The notes: generated from the letters alone by a model not told the origin. Positions 10,901 to 25,900 are shown, counted from the first letter of the stretch. The stretch: DNA of 64,000 nucleotides from Distichodus sexfasciatus (GCA_032718565.1 JAVGVS010000532.1:62001-126000), one strand, 5' to 3'. Translations and numbers: made by a program.

Positions 10901-13900
10901 GCTTCACCATACCAGACTGGTTCAGAGAGTTGACCAGTATAGACATTAGAAGATTTGAGGTCTTCCACAACAGAGGCCTCGGAAGAATTTGCCCAACAAA
11001 ATATCCAACCAACAACTGTACAAGACAACCGGTAGTCAGAGAAACACCAGGCGCAGAACCGTGGTACAGGAGCTTGAAAAGGAGAACATGACGTTGGGAG
11101 AAGCACAACATGCTGCCTTATGTCCCTTGGGGGATAGAGAGGAACAGATAGACTTAACTCCACCATATCCTTATTTTTATTACAAATCCATGCCTTTTCT
11201 GCACACAAATGTATTCCATTTGCGTTTTTTTTTTGGAAAACCCATCGAAAATGACGTGACTCAGAAATGGCTGTTGCACATCAAAGAGGAGGAAGCTAAG
11301 AAACCACAACTGCACAGACATAGTGAGAGCGCAAAAAGGAATATGATGTCATGTTTTCCATTTTCAAGTGAACTACATTCGTTACCTTCTAACCAAGGCA
11401 CATGGCAGTGAGAGGAATATTATAGACAGCAAGTGAACATTGTGCCTGTGAAGTTAGTATGTTGGAAGCATAAAAATGGGGGCACACAAGGTTCTGAGTG
11501 ATTTGGACACGGGCCAAAGTGAGTGATAAGTTGTAAACAAAGGTCAGACCCATCCCATTTGACCCATCTGTAAAAGACCCGTCCGGTGAGCAGTACTTGG
11601 GGATGACAGTACCTTGCTCATGAGTACCTCACTGGTGCCTTTACCGGCCTGGGACTTGTACCGGTGACCTCTCAGGAATTACCAAACGTAGTCCAAGGAA
11701 GTGAAAGTGGTGAACAGGTGACAGTGTAATGGGCAGCTGAGGTTCATTGGTGCACATGTACTCTAATGTAGCTCTAATTGCTGAAAATGTTAATGCTGGT
11801 TCCACTATAAAAGTGTCAGAACCATCAAAATTTGTTGCATGTTGGGCCAAGTAGCGACAGAACATGCTCAACAAAATGTTATGTCTGATGAGTGTATGTT
11901 TTTTTGGAAAGTGTCTTCTACAACCTACTCAGCTTCACTGTAGCTAAACGTCACAATCCCACTTCGCAGTTGACACACCAGACCCCTACGTGGAGCTGTT
12001 CATTCCCACTGCGCCCGAGAGCAGGAAGAGAACCCGCCACATCGACAACGACATAAACCCAGAATGGAATGAGAGCTTCGAGTTCATTCTGGACCCCAAT
12101 CAGGACAATGTTTTGGAGGTAGCCGTCCACAAAAAAAGCCCTTTATTTTCACCCGTTCTTCTCATCTGACCAACCTTTTAACAACTTATACACAGAACTG
12201 ACGTGTGTAACCTTCACAGTTGACTTTAATGGATGCAAATTACGTGATGGACGAGACCCTGGGGTCGGCAACGTACAGCATTTCCAAGCTTAAAGTGGGA
12301 CGAACCGATGTGGAGACATTTCACATAGGAAAAGTGAGGACCGTCCGTGTTTCCTTATTGCTTTCTTTTTCTGTATTCCTTTTGCCCTTCTCTCCTTCTT
12401 TTCTTCTCCCAATTTGCAGGGTGCAAATAATATGTTTCACCACAATACGATATTATGTTGCTTGAGTGGACAACGATTCAGTGTCTGCCGATATCACAAA
12501 GTCGGTGCAATTTCAGTTCGATTCAGTTCAGGAGTCAGTGATCAATGCTCACCTTCATTCAAAATCAAATCCCAAAAAGCAACTAAAACAGAATTTAACA
12601 TTTTCATTTCTGATATTCTCTTGTAAATATAAAGCGACATTACAATATGTGTGATGTCTGATCAATGTTTCTTCTTAATTTGAATCAATGTCGTGGGTTC
12701 GTTGATTTTTGAATCGATCTATCAATGTAGATCGATGTATCGTTACACCCCATTGAGCCATTCCTTCCCTCATCCATACCTTCCATCTGCCCTTCCTCCC
12801 TTACTGTTGGCTCTCTGTTACAGCTGAACCGTGTTGACATCTCAATTCAACTTTGACTCACATCCCGCTAATGGTTTGTCTTTGTTTTGCTCCAACAGAC
12901 GACCAACGTGTACTTAGAGCTGAGTTTGGAGGTGTGGTACGTATCCCAGGACAATGTGACACTTGTAGCGGAACTCCGCCTACACTCCAAACAAACCGTC
13001 ATTTCAGTACTAGGGTTTTGTTTGCTTTCCAAAAAGCGCCTGTGTAATGAGGCTGTACTCACTCGTAGGGCTGGACGATAAATCAAATCAGTATCACGAT
13101 TAGTTCAGTGTTCGTTAAACAGGTGACTTCTCTTCTGCCGTGACGTCACTATTCCGAATAGTAAATTTGCAGATAGCGAGAACACCTTTCATATACTGTA
13201 TACAAATTGAAAAAATCCTCGGTTTCTCTTTGAATTTACATTCGATCCGGGCTAAGCCCAGGGTGTCCGTAAAGGCTGGAAACGCCACGGTTGCATGTGC
13301 TCCCGATGTCCGATGTCCACCGGATCTGCAAGTGGTCAACAACACCACACAGCAGACTGGACAGCGTCAGTGATCTGATGGGGATATGGCGAATAGACAG
13401 ACGCTTACAAACTTCCAGCGGCCGGGTTAGGCGGCTGTCAGAATGCTGGCGATTCAGACAGGGATCTGGTTAGGATTTGAACCGAATGTCTCACTTTCAC
13501 AGTTCGACAGTGATCTGGTTAGGATATAGCGAATTGCTACTCGTTAGCCGTTAGCCCTTGTAGCGTGGTGGTTAGCCCAAACGCGGCTGAGAGCGCGAAT
13601 GGGAAGGATGGCCATGCAACTCTCGAAGAGTTAGGATTACCACAATAACCCGAGTTGTAACAGCACACACTCTAACAAAGAGATAAACCAGATATCTGGA
13701 GTACTCACAGTTGATGCCAAAGTCATTCGGAAAAGGGGCCAGGTTGACTCAATGGCAGAGTGATACACCGCGAGGAAATGACTCCTTAAATACCCTTTGA
13801 ACCGCGACCGGCCGCGTCCCAATCCAACTACCGGCCGCGGAGCGGAGTGCGCGGACAGACAGAGGTTTTGGGTTATTATATGCCTCCTCTTACATCGACA

Positions 13901-16900
13901 GCTATGAAGTTAAGTTGCTAGCAGCTAGCTAAGTTGCTAGCAGCTAGCTAAGTTACCTCAGCTAACGTTACCTGATTTCTGTGGGTTGATAAAAAAACAA
14001 AATTTGTTTGGTATTTTTTTCTGATTTACATCAATTGCTAAGTTTGTCAACCGGGCACACCTTAACTAACCCCAGCTGTAAACTGTTTTTTTTTCGCCTT
14101 AAAAGTGAGTTTGAGCTGACATTAGCCTAGCGCTATAGTAAGTTTACCTCACCACGTTAGCCTGCTAACGCTAACTAACGGTAACACCGGCTTGCTGAGC
14201 CTGGGTGTTATTGAGCATCTGTTTCATTGGGTTTGTTCTGACTTTTGATGAGCATGTTGTCACTCATTTTTCACCAGTATCAAACAAAGACAGGATTTAA
14301 TATATTTCAGCAAAATCACCATCATTATGATTTAGAGAAAAATAAATAAATCAAATTAAACACAGACACTAATACTATTATTACGCTTTATACAGATGCA
14401 TAGTAGCAGACTGGATGGAGCAGAGTCATGTGACAACACACACGGTAGTAAAGGAACAGTACATGAACACACACCGGCAAAAGTATTAACAGAAGTATTT
14501 TTCAGAAATAACACAGAATTTAAAAAATAATCAAAATAACTGCCATGGGAAAGATAACAATGATTAGAGGTTATGATAAATTTTCAATGAATGGCCCAGC
14601 CTTAGTCACCCGTGAGACGTAAAGGAAGAACCGCCCCTCACACTTCCTTCAGGAACGATTGAGGTGTGTGTTTTGGCACTCGTTCACTTGGACTGTCAGT
14701 GCGTCTGGAATGTTAGGAAAGTTAGGCCAGTGAAAAGCTCTGAGTTTACAGGTCACCGAGTGATGATGATGATGATGTTTGATGTTTGAGTCAGAGTTGA
14801 TAGTTTCCACAGTGATAATGTTTCTCAAGTTTGAGTTTTATTATCAGGTTATACTTGTAATCATGTTACAAACAAATAAGTATAACCTAATAATAAGTAT
14901 AACCCAATTATATGATTATTTGTCATTGTGAACACACCACCCCTTAGCAAAAAGTAGTTTATTCAAGTGTACTACGAGTATATTTATTATATACTAAAAC
15001 TGAGGCAATATACTTGAAGTTTACTTTTTATATACTATATTTTATATGCTTAAGAATAGTATAGTGAAGTATACTTGACTTATACTGATAAGTATGAAGA
15101 AAAGTCTACTAAAATCTAAAAGTACAGTACTGTGCAAAAGTTTTAGGCAGGTGTGAAAAAATGCTGTAAACAAAGAATGCTTTCAGAAATATAAATAATG
15201 ATTGTTTATTTTTATCAATTTACAAAATGCAAAGTGAGCGAACAAAAGAAAAATCTAAATCAAATCAATATTCGGTGTTACCACCTTTTGCCTTCAAACC
15301 AGCATCAATTCTTATAGGTACACTTGCACAAAGTCAGGGATTTTGTAGGATTATAGTCATGATATTATTTTGTAGTCATTATATTATTTTGTAGGATTAT
15401 AGGATTATAGATCTGTGGTTAGTTCTCCAAGATGTTTGGAACAACCTACCAGCCGAGTTCCTTCAAAAACTGTGTGCAAGTGTACCTAGAAGAATTGATG
15501 CTGTTTTGAAGGCAAAGGGTGGTCACAGCAAATATTGATTTGATTTAGATTTCTCTTTTGTTCATTCACTGCATTTTGTTGATTGATGAACATAAATGAT
15601 TAACACTTCCATTTTTGAAAGCATTCTTTGTTGACAGCATTTTTTCACACCTGCCTAAAACATTTGCACAGTACTGTATACTTTTGTAATCTTAAAATGA
15701 CCTTATAAAGTGTACTTAAAGTATACTTTTATAAACTTAAAAATGTTCCAATTTAGGCCCAAAGAAGTATTAAATTAGTCTACTTTCTAGTACACTACAA
15801 GGTACATGGTACATGATCCGTAGTATACTTGCTATACTTACTTATACTCAAGCATACTTAAGAAAATGAACTTCAAGTATACTACTTTTTGCTAAGGGAC
15901 AGCACAGCACACCACAACGAAATGTGACCTCTGCATTTAACCCATCCGTGAACAGTGTTGGGGAGTAACGGAATACATGTACCGGCGTTACGTATTTAGA
16001 ATACAAAATATGAGTAACTGTATTCCGTTACAGTTACCGTTTAAGTAAGTGATAATTAGAATACAGTTACTTTGTTGAAGTAAATGGATTACACGGCGGT
16101 CTTTTCCTATTTCATATGTTAGGCTATCCCTTCTCTATCCCCTCTCTAATTTTGGTGATTCCACGCATTGCCGGAAACCCAAACAAAACACGCAATAAGA
16201 GGCTCTAATGTAAGCGTGCTGTTAATGTTGGTGGCGTCAGTTACACAATGGACCCGGAGCCAGTACAACAGAGCCAGCAGTGCCCGGGCAGGAATGCATT
16301 TCTTACTCGGAAATTTCGTCTTTGCTCCTCTACAGTAAATATATTGTCTATTCAGGGAGATTTGGGCTTAACAGCCAATTGGTAGAGAAAAACAAACAAG
16401 AATTTGCAGGATGTGATTGCTACATTCATGTAGTTGTAAAAAGCAGGACAATATATTAAGTAATCCAAAGTATTCAGAATACGTTACTCACATTGAGTAA
16501 CTTAACGGAATACGTTACAAACTACATTTTGGGGCATGTATTCTGTAATCTGTAGTGGAATGCATTTTAAAAGTAACCTTCCCAACACTGTCCATGAAGG
16601 AGCAGTGAGCAGCTAACAAGCGCCTGGGGAGTAGTGCTTGGGGACGGTACCTTGCTCATGACCTTGCTCCTCAGTGGTAACTTTACCGACCCTGGATTCA
16701 AACCTGCGACTTTCTGATAATGGGACGAACACCTTACCGTTACGCCACCAACTGTATTATGAGGTTACAGATAAATAAGGCACCTGTCACTGCCTGATAG
16801 TTACTCACACAATGAGAGATGGCACCGATCCGATATGTGGATCAGATAACGGTCCGATAACGGTGGCGTTGGGCTGATCCATGGAGCCGAACTGTTTATG

Positions 16901-19900
16901 GGTTTTTCTGCGTTTGCCTATGCGTGGGAAGTGACACTGCGGTAAAGCTGGTTTATTGTTCGACATTCGTGCTAATTCCTACATATTGATATGACAATGA
17001 GCAGAACAAGCAACGCAACAAACTACAACCCCAAAAACTAATGACGTGATTGTAATGCTTAATTTCCTTAACAACACCAGCTCTCACTCACAGTCTCTGT
17101 GTTCCTGATGGTTTTAGCGCCGCAGGGTTAGGGAGCGTCATTAAACTACACAACTGCGTTTAAACGAATAATGCTTGAGATGTTATTTTAATAATAAATA
17201 ATTTAGTGTATACATGTGGGTGTGTAATTATTACATTATTTTAGTTAGGAAAACTGTATTTAAGTCAAGCATTTCCTTAAGCATAACAGAATAATCTCAG
17301 TCTCCTCCTCACAGAGAAATACACAACTTATTCATTTAAAACTGGTATCGGATCGGTACTCGGGATCAGCCGATACCCAACATCCAAATATCGGCATGGG
17401 TATCGGTGCATCTCTACTCACAATAAAACCTCTAGCTTGTGGCACATGATTTTATTATGAGAAGGAAAAATATACATATAAATCATGCTTAAATGTAAAA
17501 CAAAAACCTCACCACAGAATCAAATTACAAGTAAAAATCAAACGAATAATTCCATTGATCAATTTTGTAGATTTATTTAAATTCCACTTATTTACGTACA
17601 TATTTAAAATAGTGTATATATGTATACTTAAAGTATTGTGTAATGTGCATATATACTTAATTAAAGCGTATGTGCATATATAACTAATGATTAATTTTTA
17701 TATATACACACACACTTAAATTCCCCTTTATGAGTAAAAACACCGAAATCTTTTAATGCTGTTAGTATGTTTGCTCTTGTATGTTTGTACAATTACATTT
17801 GTGCAATTATTTTAGGGTGCAGTATTACTTTTTAATACAATATTATGGCTTCCAAACTGTAAAAGAGCCGTTTAGATTCTCTGAGGGAGAAATTTTAGAA
17901 ACAGCATCAGAGCGTTTTAATCAAAGTGAAAGTGGGTTATTTTTTTTCCACTCCAACAATTTTCCTCTGTTGGACTTCCAATATCAACATCTATTGTTTA
18001 TGAAAAAGAGTATCGTAATCAGATACGTAGACAAACTTTTTTTGTTATTCTTGACCAAGCCCAGGAACTGTTTATGACAGATTTATTCTGGAAGTATTTA
18101 CGTGGTTGATAACATGACATGAATCAGGTGAAAGGCATTCAGATTGTATTCGGGAGTGATGTCACGGCCTGAGCAAGCCAGCTCCATTGTGAGCCGTTCA
18201 CCTGGTGCTCAGTGCGGTTTATCACATACAAAACCTCAACAGCTGCCTGACCTCAACCTTTTCAAATAAGTGGTGGGATTTACCTAAAGCTGAGCCAATT
18301 CACAATCGGAGGGAGCCTGGGGTTTTGTGTTGGGGCGGGGGGGGTTTTGTGGGGGGGGGGGGTTGGGGGTTAGGACCTGCCCTGTTGTTCATCTCTATAC
18401 TTCAAACCACACACAACGTCACTCTGTACTGCTTAGTAACTGATGTGTGTTGAAAAACAGCTTACCTCATTTGTGTATAGGGCTGCAAGTAATTATCACT
18501 TTGATAAACGGTTAGTCTGTCATTTATTTTTGGATTAATTGATTAGTTTAGAAAACTACAATTATATAAAAATATGTTTATATCTAACGTTTAATATTTC
18601 TAATGATGCGAGAAATTTTTATATGCACATTACTACAGTTAGTAGTGTTACGGTTAGGGAGTTGGCCCAGTAATCAGAAGCTCACCAGTTTAACTCCCGA
18701 ACTGATAAAGGTACCACTGAGGTGCTCATGAGCAAGATACCGTCCTCAAGTGGTGCTCCCCGGGTGCTGTTAAGCTGCCCACTGCTCCTTTATGGATGGG
18801 TCAAATACAGAGGTCACATTGTTGTGGTGCACTGTGTGTTGTGCTGTGCTGTGCTGTGGCGTGTTCTCAAAAAAAAAATCGTTCACTTAAATATTTTAAG
18901 AGACGTAAATTTTTCTAATAACGATAACAGTCTGAGAACTCTAGAAGAGAGTGTTTTATTTGGTGATGCTATTGGTGGCATATTTTCAATGTGGTCGTTT
19001 TAACTTTTTGATATCCGAACCACTCTTTTGACACCGTGCGCCCTCGTTTTGCGGCCACATCAGCTAAACGTCACCTTCCAGATTCGCTCATATATGGCGG
19101 CAAGAGCGAGGTTTCGCTAAAACATGTGAGAGACTTCGTCTCCAGTGCCATGCTGACTAAACATGGCACGATACCACTTTTTTTATATGTCCGATACCAT
19201 ACCAATCCGATAGTCTCGGAGTCTTTTTTAAACAGAAAATAATGCTTTAAAAATGTCTGAATACATGGGTGAGATTATTCTGTTATGCTTAAGGAAATAC
19301 TTGACTTAAATACTAAAACTAACTAAAACAATGTAATAATTACACACCCATATGTACTGTATATGCTAAATTATTTATTATTAAAATAACATCTCAAAAA
19401 TGATTCGTTTAAATATAGTTCTGTCATTTTGTGACGGTCCCCAATTCTGCGGCCCTAAAACCATCAGGAACACAGCGATTGCGAGCGAGAGCTGCTGTTG
19501 TTAAGGAAATTAAACAGTATAATTATGCGATTTGCTTTTGGGATTGTAGTGTGTTGCGTTGCTTGTTCTGCTCATCGTCATATCAATATGGAGGAATTAG
19601 ATCCACGTATCGGATTGGTGCCGTCATTAGTGCTGACTATCGTTTCTGCCTTCTTTCTTCTTTGCAATGTCAGGAATGACGGTGTATGAAGCACAAGAAT
19701 TGCGTTGTGAACGTTCACGTCAGCATGCAGTGGGAGGGCTGTTTTTCCAAACATTAGCCTGAATTCACACACACGCTTTCACGCTTTCAAAATGAATGTG
19801 ATCGATTTATCGCCCAACGCTACCACCAACTTCTAATCGATTTGTACAACTGATTAGCCCTGATTGTGTGTGGTCTTTCTTCGACCCTTCCCAGTTCTGC

Positions 19901-22900
19901 CATAGACCTGCGCTTCAGCCTGGCTCTGTGCGACAAGGAGAAGCTTTACAGGCAGCGGCGGAGAGAGAGAGTCATGCTCGGCATCAGGAAGCTGCTGCAC
20001 CTCGAGAAGCCTCGCTTCCTTCCCTCCTCGCCTCAGGAGGTACGTTACTAGTCACATGCTCTCTCACACACACACACACACACACAAATGCATCTTGGGT
20101 GTTCGCCCCGTCATGGGAAGGTCATCAGTTCGAATCCCGGACTCATGAGCAAGGTACCTTCCCCAAGCGATCACATTTCGTAGTGGTGCACTGTGTGGTG
20201 TGCTGTGTTGTGGTGTGTTCACAGTGTAATAATAACTCACTCATCTTGCTCTCTCGTTGAGGTATGTTTTATTGACTACAATAATTACTAGATGTAAATA
20301 ATGCTGCACTCCGGCTTCCTCCCACAGTCCAAAAGCATGCAATACGGGTTAATTGGCGACTCTGAATTGGCTGCGTAAGGTGTGAATGGGAGTGTGATTG
20401 TTGATTGTGTGTGCTCTGCGGTGTGTTATCGCCCGTCCAGGGTTGGTCCGGTTCCCCTGCGACCTCAGTTGGGATTCTGCGGTTCAGATAATGAATGAAT
20501 GAATGAATAAATAAATAATAGCTATTATTAATTAATATATACTGTATGTAATTTTTCTCCAGTTAAATACTTCTTATTTGGGAGATGAAGGTGATCTTGT
20601 AACGTTCAAATAAAAAGTCAATATTTTGTTGATCAAAATAGGTCACATCCTGTATGCGCCACCAGTAGTATTTCTTAAACGCAGCAAACTAGTTCTTTTA
20701 TACGTAACATTTACGTCAAGGGGTCAAGTAGGGTTTGTGTTTCCACATGACTTCAATTTGGTGGAAAATGGCCAAAATGTTTCATTTGATGTTGAAGGTT
20801 GTAGACCCCTGCTTTAATTAATGTACTGATGCAGGTTTCTGTTGCGGCCTTAAGGGAAAAATTAACCAGCAAAAACTAGTTGTAAGCTACATAGATGATT
20901 CTTGTCTGGATAACAGATGCTCGATAGACAACAAAGACTACAAAATCGTGTTTTCAGGTTGTCATGGTGTAACTGAATGAGTTTTCAGCCTGCCATTGTT
21001 AATCGATTGTCATCGAACGGCATCACGCCTCATTTTCATAAAGTTTAGGCTCAAGTACTAGTTGATTAGTTTATCTGACCTTCCCTCCAGGATTTCACGG
21101 GCCTAAAATGCCTGATTTTGTGGCAGCTTTTCAAAAAAATTGCAATGAAAGTTGCTGTTTTCAGGCGGAAGTTGCAGGAGCAAGTCAAAGTTGCGGAAAA
21201 AAAAATTGTGATTTTGTCCCCCTTTATAATGTCTAATGAAGGAAACAAAACCACTATTCTTTTTATTAACCATTAATCATTTAGTTATCTTGAAGGTAAA
21301 TGTGAGGCGTTTTTATCACACACATTTCCTGCTTCTTCTAAACGTAACAATGAAATGAGTTCGCTGACGTATGACTCACGTTTTTGCGGGAAATGAAAGT
21401 GATTGGTCAAAAATAACGGAGAAGTTGGCTGAAATTGCGTTAATAGTTGCGATCGCAACATTGCGAAATCCTGTAGACTAAAGCTTCCTCATTAATAATG
21501 CACTTAACAACTCTAGTTTCTATATGTTTTGAGTATCGATTTGACCCAACTCTATATTTGGTTGACATTTTTGTTGACTACATTTTTGGAAATCTCCAGA
21601 TTCTTAAAAATTAATGATTAAAGAAGACAGCAAAGGCTTTTCAGTTGTTTCCAAAAATGGCCTTGTTCTATTCTGCTCAACCAGCCAATGGTGTATCTGT
21701 TCGAACTGTTCTTGAGCATTGTACATGATGTAAAGTCAATACACTTCTAGCGTTCACAACATGGAATAGAGGAGTAACTTGTTTGTCCCTCATGCAATAA
21801 ACTGATGCCTTCTGACGAAAGATTCAGATCTCATGGTTCCTACTGCTTGTTCCATGGTATTCTCTAAATTTCCAGAAAACTCCTTCTGCTGGTTTTCGGT
21901 GGTGGAAATATAACATAGCTAACATGTCCTTTAAAAGTTGAACCGAGCAGAACGACCAGCAGCACCCGTGGCTGTTTTAGCAGCGAGAGATAAGCCGTTT
22001 CACAATCAGCATCGATTCTTGGCTCAGATTTCGTGCCTACGTGAACCTGCAAGCTTTCAGAACCGACCTCCTGCTAAAACAGCCAGATTAGGCAAGGGGC
22101 TGAATATTTGTTCACGCTAATGACGTCAATGTTGACACTCAGTAGCCGGTTTACATACTTGACCTTTACAAGGTGAGGAAGGGAGAATTGAGCGTGTAAA
22201 AAACAAGATATTTTCCTCGCCAAAGGTCCACTGCGCACTCAGAATTTTAGCGCGTAAAAAGCGCCACAACTGTGACATTTCTAACACAGCACCAAGTCAA
22301 GCGAGCGTGAAAGCAGAGTGGAGCGAGGGCGGAGCAGTATCATTTTAAGAAAAATACACTTCCCGCCGTATGCGGTGTATTTAGTCAAACAGTGCGTGTG
22401 TGTGACACTCCATGTGCACTACCTAGTGGGTAGAAAGCCGTTAAGCTACAACCCTGGCTGTTTCACATAGAAAAGTGTGATAAGAGCGCTTTACCTACCA
22501 TACTATTAAGTGCAGCAGTACACAATTCGGAACACAGCTCATGTGTGAGCTCGGTTTTGCCAAGTAAAGATATTTAGTGCATGCAGGCAGAGTTGAGCGT
22601 GAAAACACAGGAGATTTTGCTTGTGAACATTCCACTACATACTCCGAATTTTGGCACAAAATAACGGCGTACATTTTAAGACAGAAGGTGGGGGCTGTTT
22701 TTCATGTTCAACACTGTTTTATGTTTATATTGACCTTAACATGTCGTATACATATGCGTGTGTCCATGCAGGTCCCGGTCATAGCGGTGTTGGGATCAGG
22801 TGGTGGGTTCAGGGCGATGGTTGGCTTCTCGGGGGTCATGAAGGCTCTGTATGAGTCGGGAGTTCTGGACTGTGCCACATACGTCGCCGGCCTCTCGGGA

Positions 22901-25900
22901 TCCACATGGTATGTTGCGAAATAATTACATAGCAGTAAATTTCAAATGAATAAAATTTTATACATTTACTACGGTATATACAATGCATCCTGACCTTGAC
23001 AGTGTTGGGGAGTAACGAGTTACATGTAACAAAATTACGTAATTTAATTACAAAATAAAAGTAACAGTAATCAATTACATTACTTTGAAAAAATGTGTAA
23101 TTAAATTACAGTTACTTTCAGGAGATATTTAGGATTACAATTTCAGTTACATCTCAGTATCTTCTGCAGAAACATTGGCTATATGTTTAATAATATTATT
23201 GTTTTGCCATTTTTTCTTGTGTACAACATTCTCCATTTACAGCTGAAAGTCCGATACTATTCCGATGTGTCTAATTGGTTCTCTTATCGTGTTTTAATTT
23301 GCAACACCCACTTGCTGCTGGATCTACAGCTTACAAGCGGTCTGAGCTGCAGTTGCGAGGAGGCCTGCAATGCCAGATAGGAACTACAATGTAGGCCTAG
23401 CCCATTGCAGGAAATGAAAATTAGCTGTAGTGAGCAGACGCTATGTGCACAATCAATCCCACACGAATAGACAACTGCTTATTCAGTGATGTTCACCAAA
23501 TGTTGAATGTCAAATATTTGATTTAGCAAGCATAGGTATTCAAAGATCAGCATGATCTCACAGTAAAGCGGTGTTGAAGTGGTGAAGTCCGACACGGCTG
23601 TGGCTGTGTTGAGGGAGTTTAAAAGGATTTTGACAGCAGTCAGTGTTGAATAATGCTGTAAGTTAAACCAGGTTTCAAAAACTGAAAATTGAAATAGTTA
23701 CACTACTATTACATTTTAGATAGGGTAACTTGTAATTGTAACGCATTACATTTCCAAAGTAGCTTTCCCAACACTGGACCTTGATGTTTAGTTCAACCAA
23801 GGAGACCATTGCGTTAAGATTGACAAACTTTTATTTGCCAATAAAACAAACTGTCTTTAATGTGTATTTGATGAGTTTTGGAGGAAGCCCATCGCTTGGT
23901 CGTAGGTTCACTCGTCTCTGAAGCTGGCAGATCTGGCTGGGAGACCAGTTCAGGAAGGCGAAGGAGCCTTCCCCCCGACCAGGGGTGCGTTTCCCAAAAG
24001 TATAGTTTAACTACGTTAGCAACACTATGTTATTTGCTAATGTACACTATGTTGGTTGCTAACGTAGTTAGTAACTATACTTTTGGGAAACGCACCCCCA
24101 GGATGGGGAGCCGAAGGTGGTGGAGGGGCGGAGGCGGGCGAAATCGAGCAGCTGTAATGGCAGAGAAGAAGGCCAGATTTACTGCTTATATACAAACCGG
24201 GAGTCATGTGATTGGACACGCCAACGCCCATTAGATCTCCTTGTTTGAACTTTCGTATTCACTTTCATTTCTCTCAAAACGCTCGTAAATACAGGTTCAG
24301 TTCAGTTTAGATGTCTGGTGTAAAAAGCATTTAATACAATCCTATTTAACCTCTTCATGGTTGTTCAAGCTTTATTGCCAAGCCTCATCATGCTTTGCAC
24401 TTTTTTGTAATATTATATTTATTTATTGTAATTTCTGGATTATTCTAAGCAGAAATGTCAGATGCATTCCCGTTCCCATTCTTTATTCTCCTCCAGGTAC
24501 ATGTCCACGCTGTATTCTCACCCAGAGTTCCCGAAGACAGGTCCGGAGCAAATCAACAAGGAGCTGATGAAGTGCGTCAGCAGCAACCCTCTGCGCCTGC
24601 TCCTGCCCCAGCACGTCACCAACTATGCCCAGGCCCTGTGGAGCAAAAAGGCGGGAGGGCGGCCCGTCACCTTTACCGACATCTTCGGCATGCTGATCGG
24701 GGAGACGCTCATTCCTGCGGTGAGTGATTTATAATTAGACCACTAGTGTACATTAGCAACTAACTTAGTGTACATTAGCAACTAAGTGTACGTTAGCAAC
24801 TAACAAAGTGTACGTTAGTAACTAACATAGTGTACCTTAGCAACTAACAAAGTGTACATTAGTAACTAACATAGTGTACCTTAGCAACTAACATAGCATA
24901 CATTAGCAACTAGCATAGCACACATTAGCAACTAGCATAGTGCACGTTAGCAACTAACAAAGTGTACGTTAGCAACTAACATAGTGTACATTAGCAACTA
25001 ACAGTGTACATTAGCAACTAACATAGTGTACATTAGCAACTAACATAGTGTATGTTAGCAACTAACATAGTGTACGTTAGTAACTAACATAGTGTACGTT
25101 AGCAAATAACATAGTGTACGTTAGTAACTAACATAGTGTACGTTAGCAACTAACATAGTGTACCTTAGTAACTAACATAGTGTACATTAGCAAATAACAT
25201 AGTGTACGTTAGTAACTAACATAGTGTACGTTAGTAACTAACATAGCGTACGTTAGCAACTAACATAGCGTACATTAGCAACTAATATAGTGCACGTTAG
25301 CCACTAATATAGTGTACGTTAGCAACTAACATAGTGTACGTTAGTAACTAACATAGTGTACCTTAGCAACTAACATAGCGTACATTAGCAACTAGCATAG
25401 CATACGTTAGCAACTAGCATAGCACACATTAGCAACTAGCATAGTGCACATTAGCAACTAACATAGTGTACATTAGCAACTAATATAGTGTATGTTAGCA
25501 ACTTAGTGTACATTAGCAACTAACAGTGTACTTTAGCAACTAAGTGTACGTTAGCAACTAACAAATTGTACGTTAGTAACTAACAGTGTACCTTAGCAAC
25601 TAACATGGCGTATGTTAGCAACTAACATAGTGTACGTTAGCAACTAACATAGTGTACGTTATTAACTAACATAGTGTACGTTAGCAACTAACATAGTGTA
25701 CTTTAGCAACTAACATAGTGTACGTTAGCAACTAACATAGTGCACGTTAGCAACTAACATAGTGTATGTTAGCAACATTGAAACTACACACACACAAAAG
25801 GTGAGAAATAAGTTTAAACCTGGTACCATTCCACACTCAAACTCCTGAAATCCAGAAATGGACTGGACCAAACATATATAAACATAACAATGTGGTAATA

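Larger units (their letters stand above)
14911..16754 (-). mobile_element. tRNA-derived SINE (family A) split by two independent insertions
   Basis: Three pieces, 14911-14940, 15899-15952 and 16591-16754, join into one ordinary family A SINE of about 240 bp. The first gap is a fold-back element (14941-15898) and the second a hAT-like element (15953-16590). The SINE's tRNA-like head ends CCGTTACGCCACCAACTG at the right. Confidence 0.88.

Noticed and set aside
10791..11111. 107-codon minus-strand gene in intron 2
   Set aside because: No recognisable motif, no splice partners, and transposon relics lie on both sides.
24735..25780. CRISPR-like array of regularly spaced repeats
   Set aside because: Units of 22 bp abut without unique spacers, and the context is a vertebrate intron. 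It is a minisatellite.
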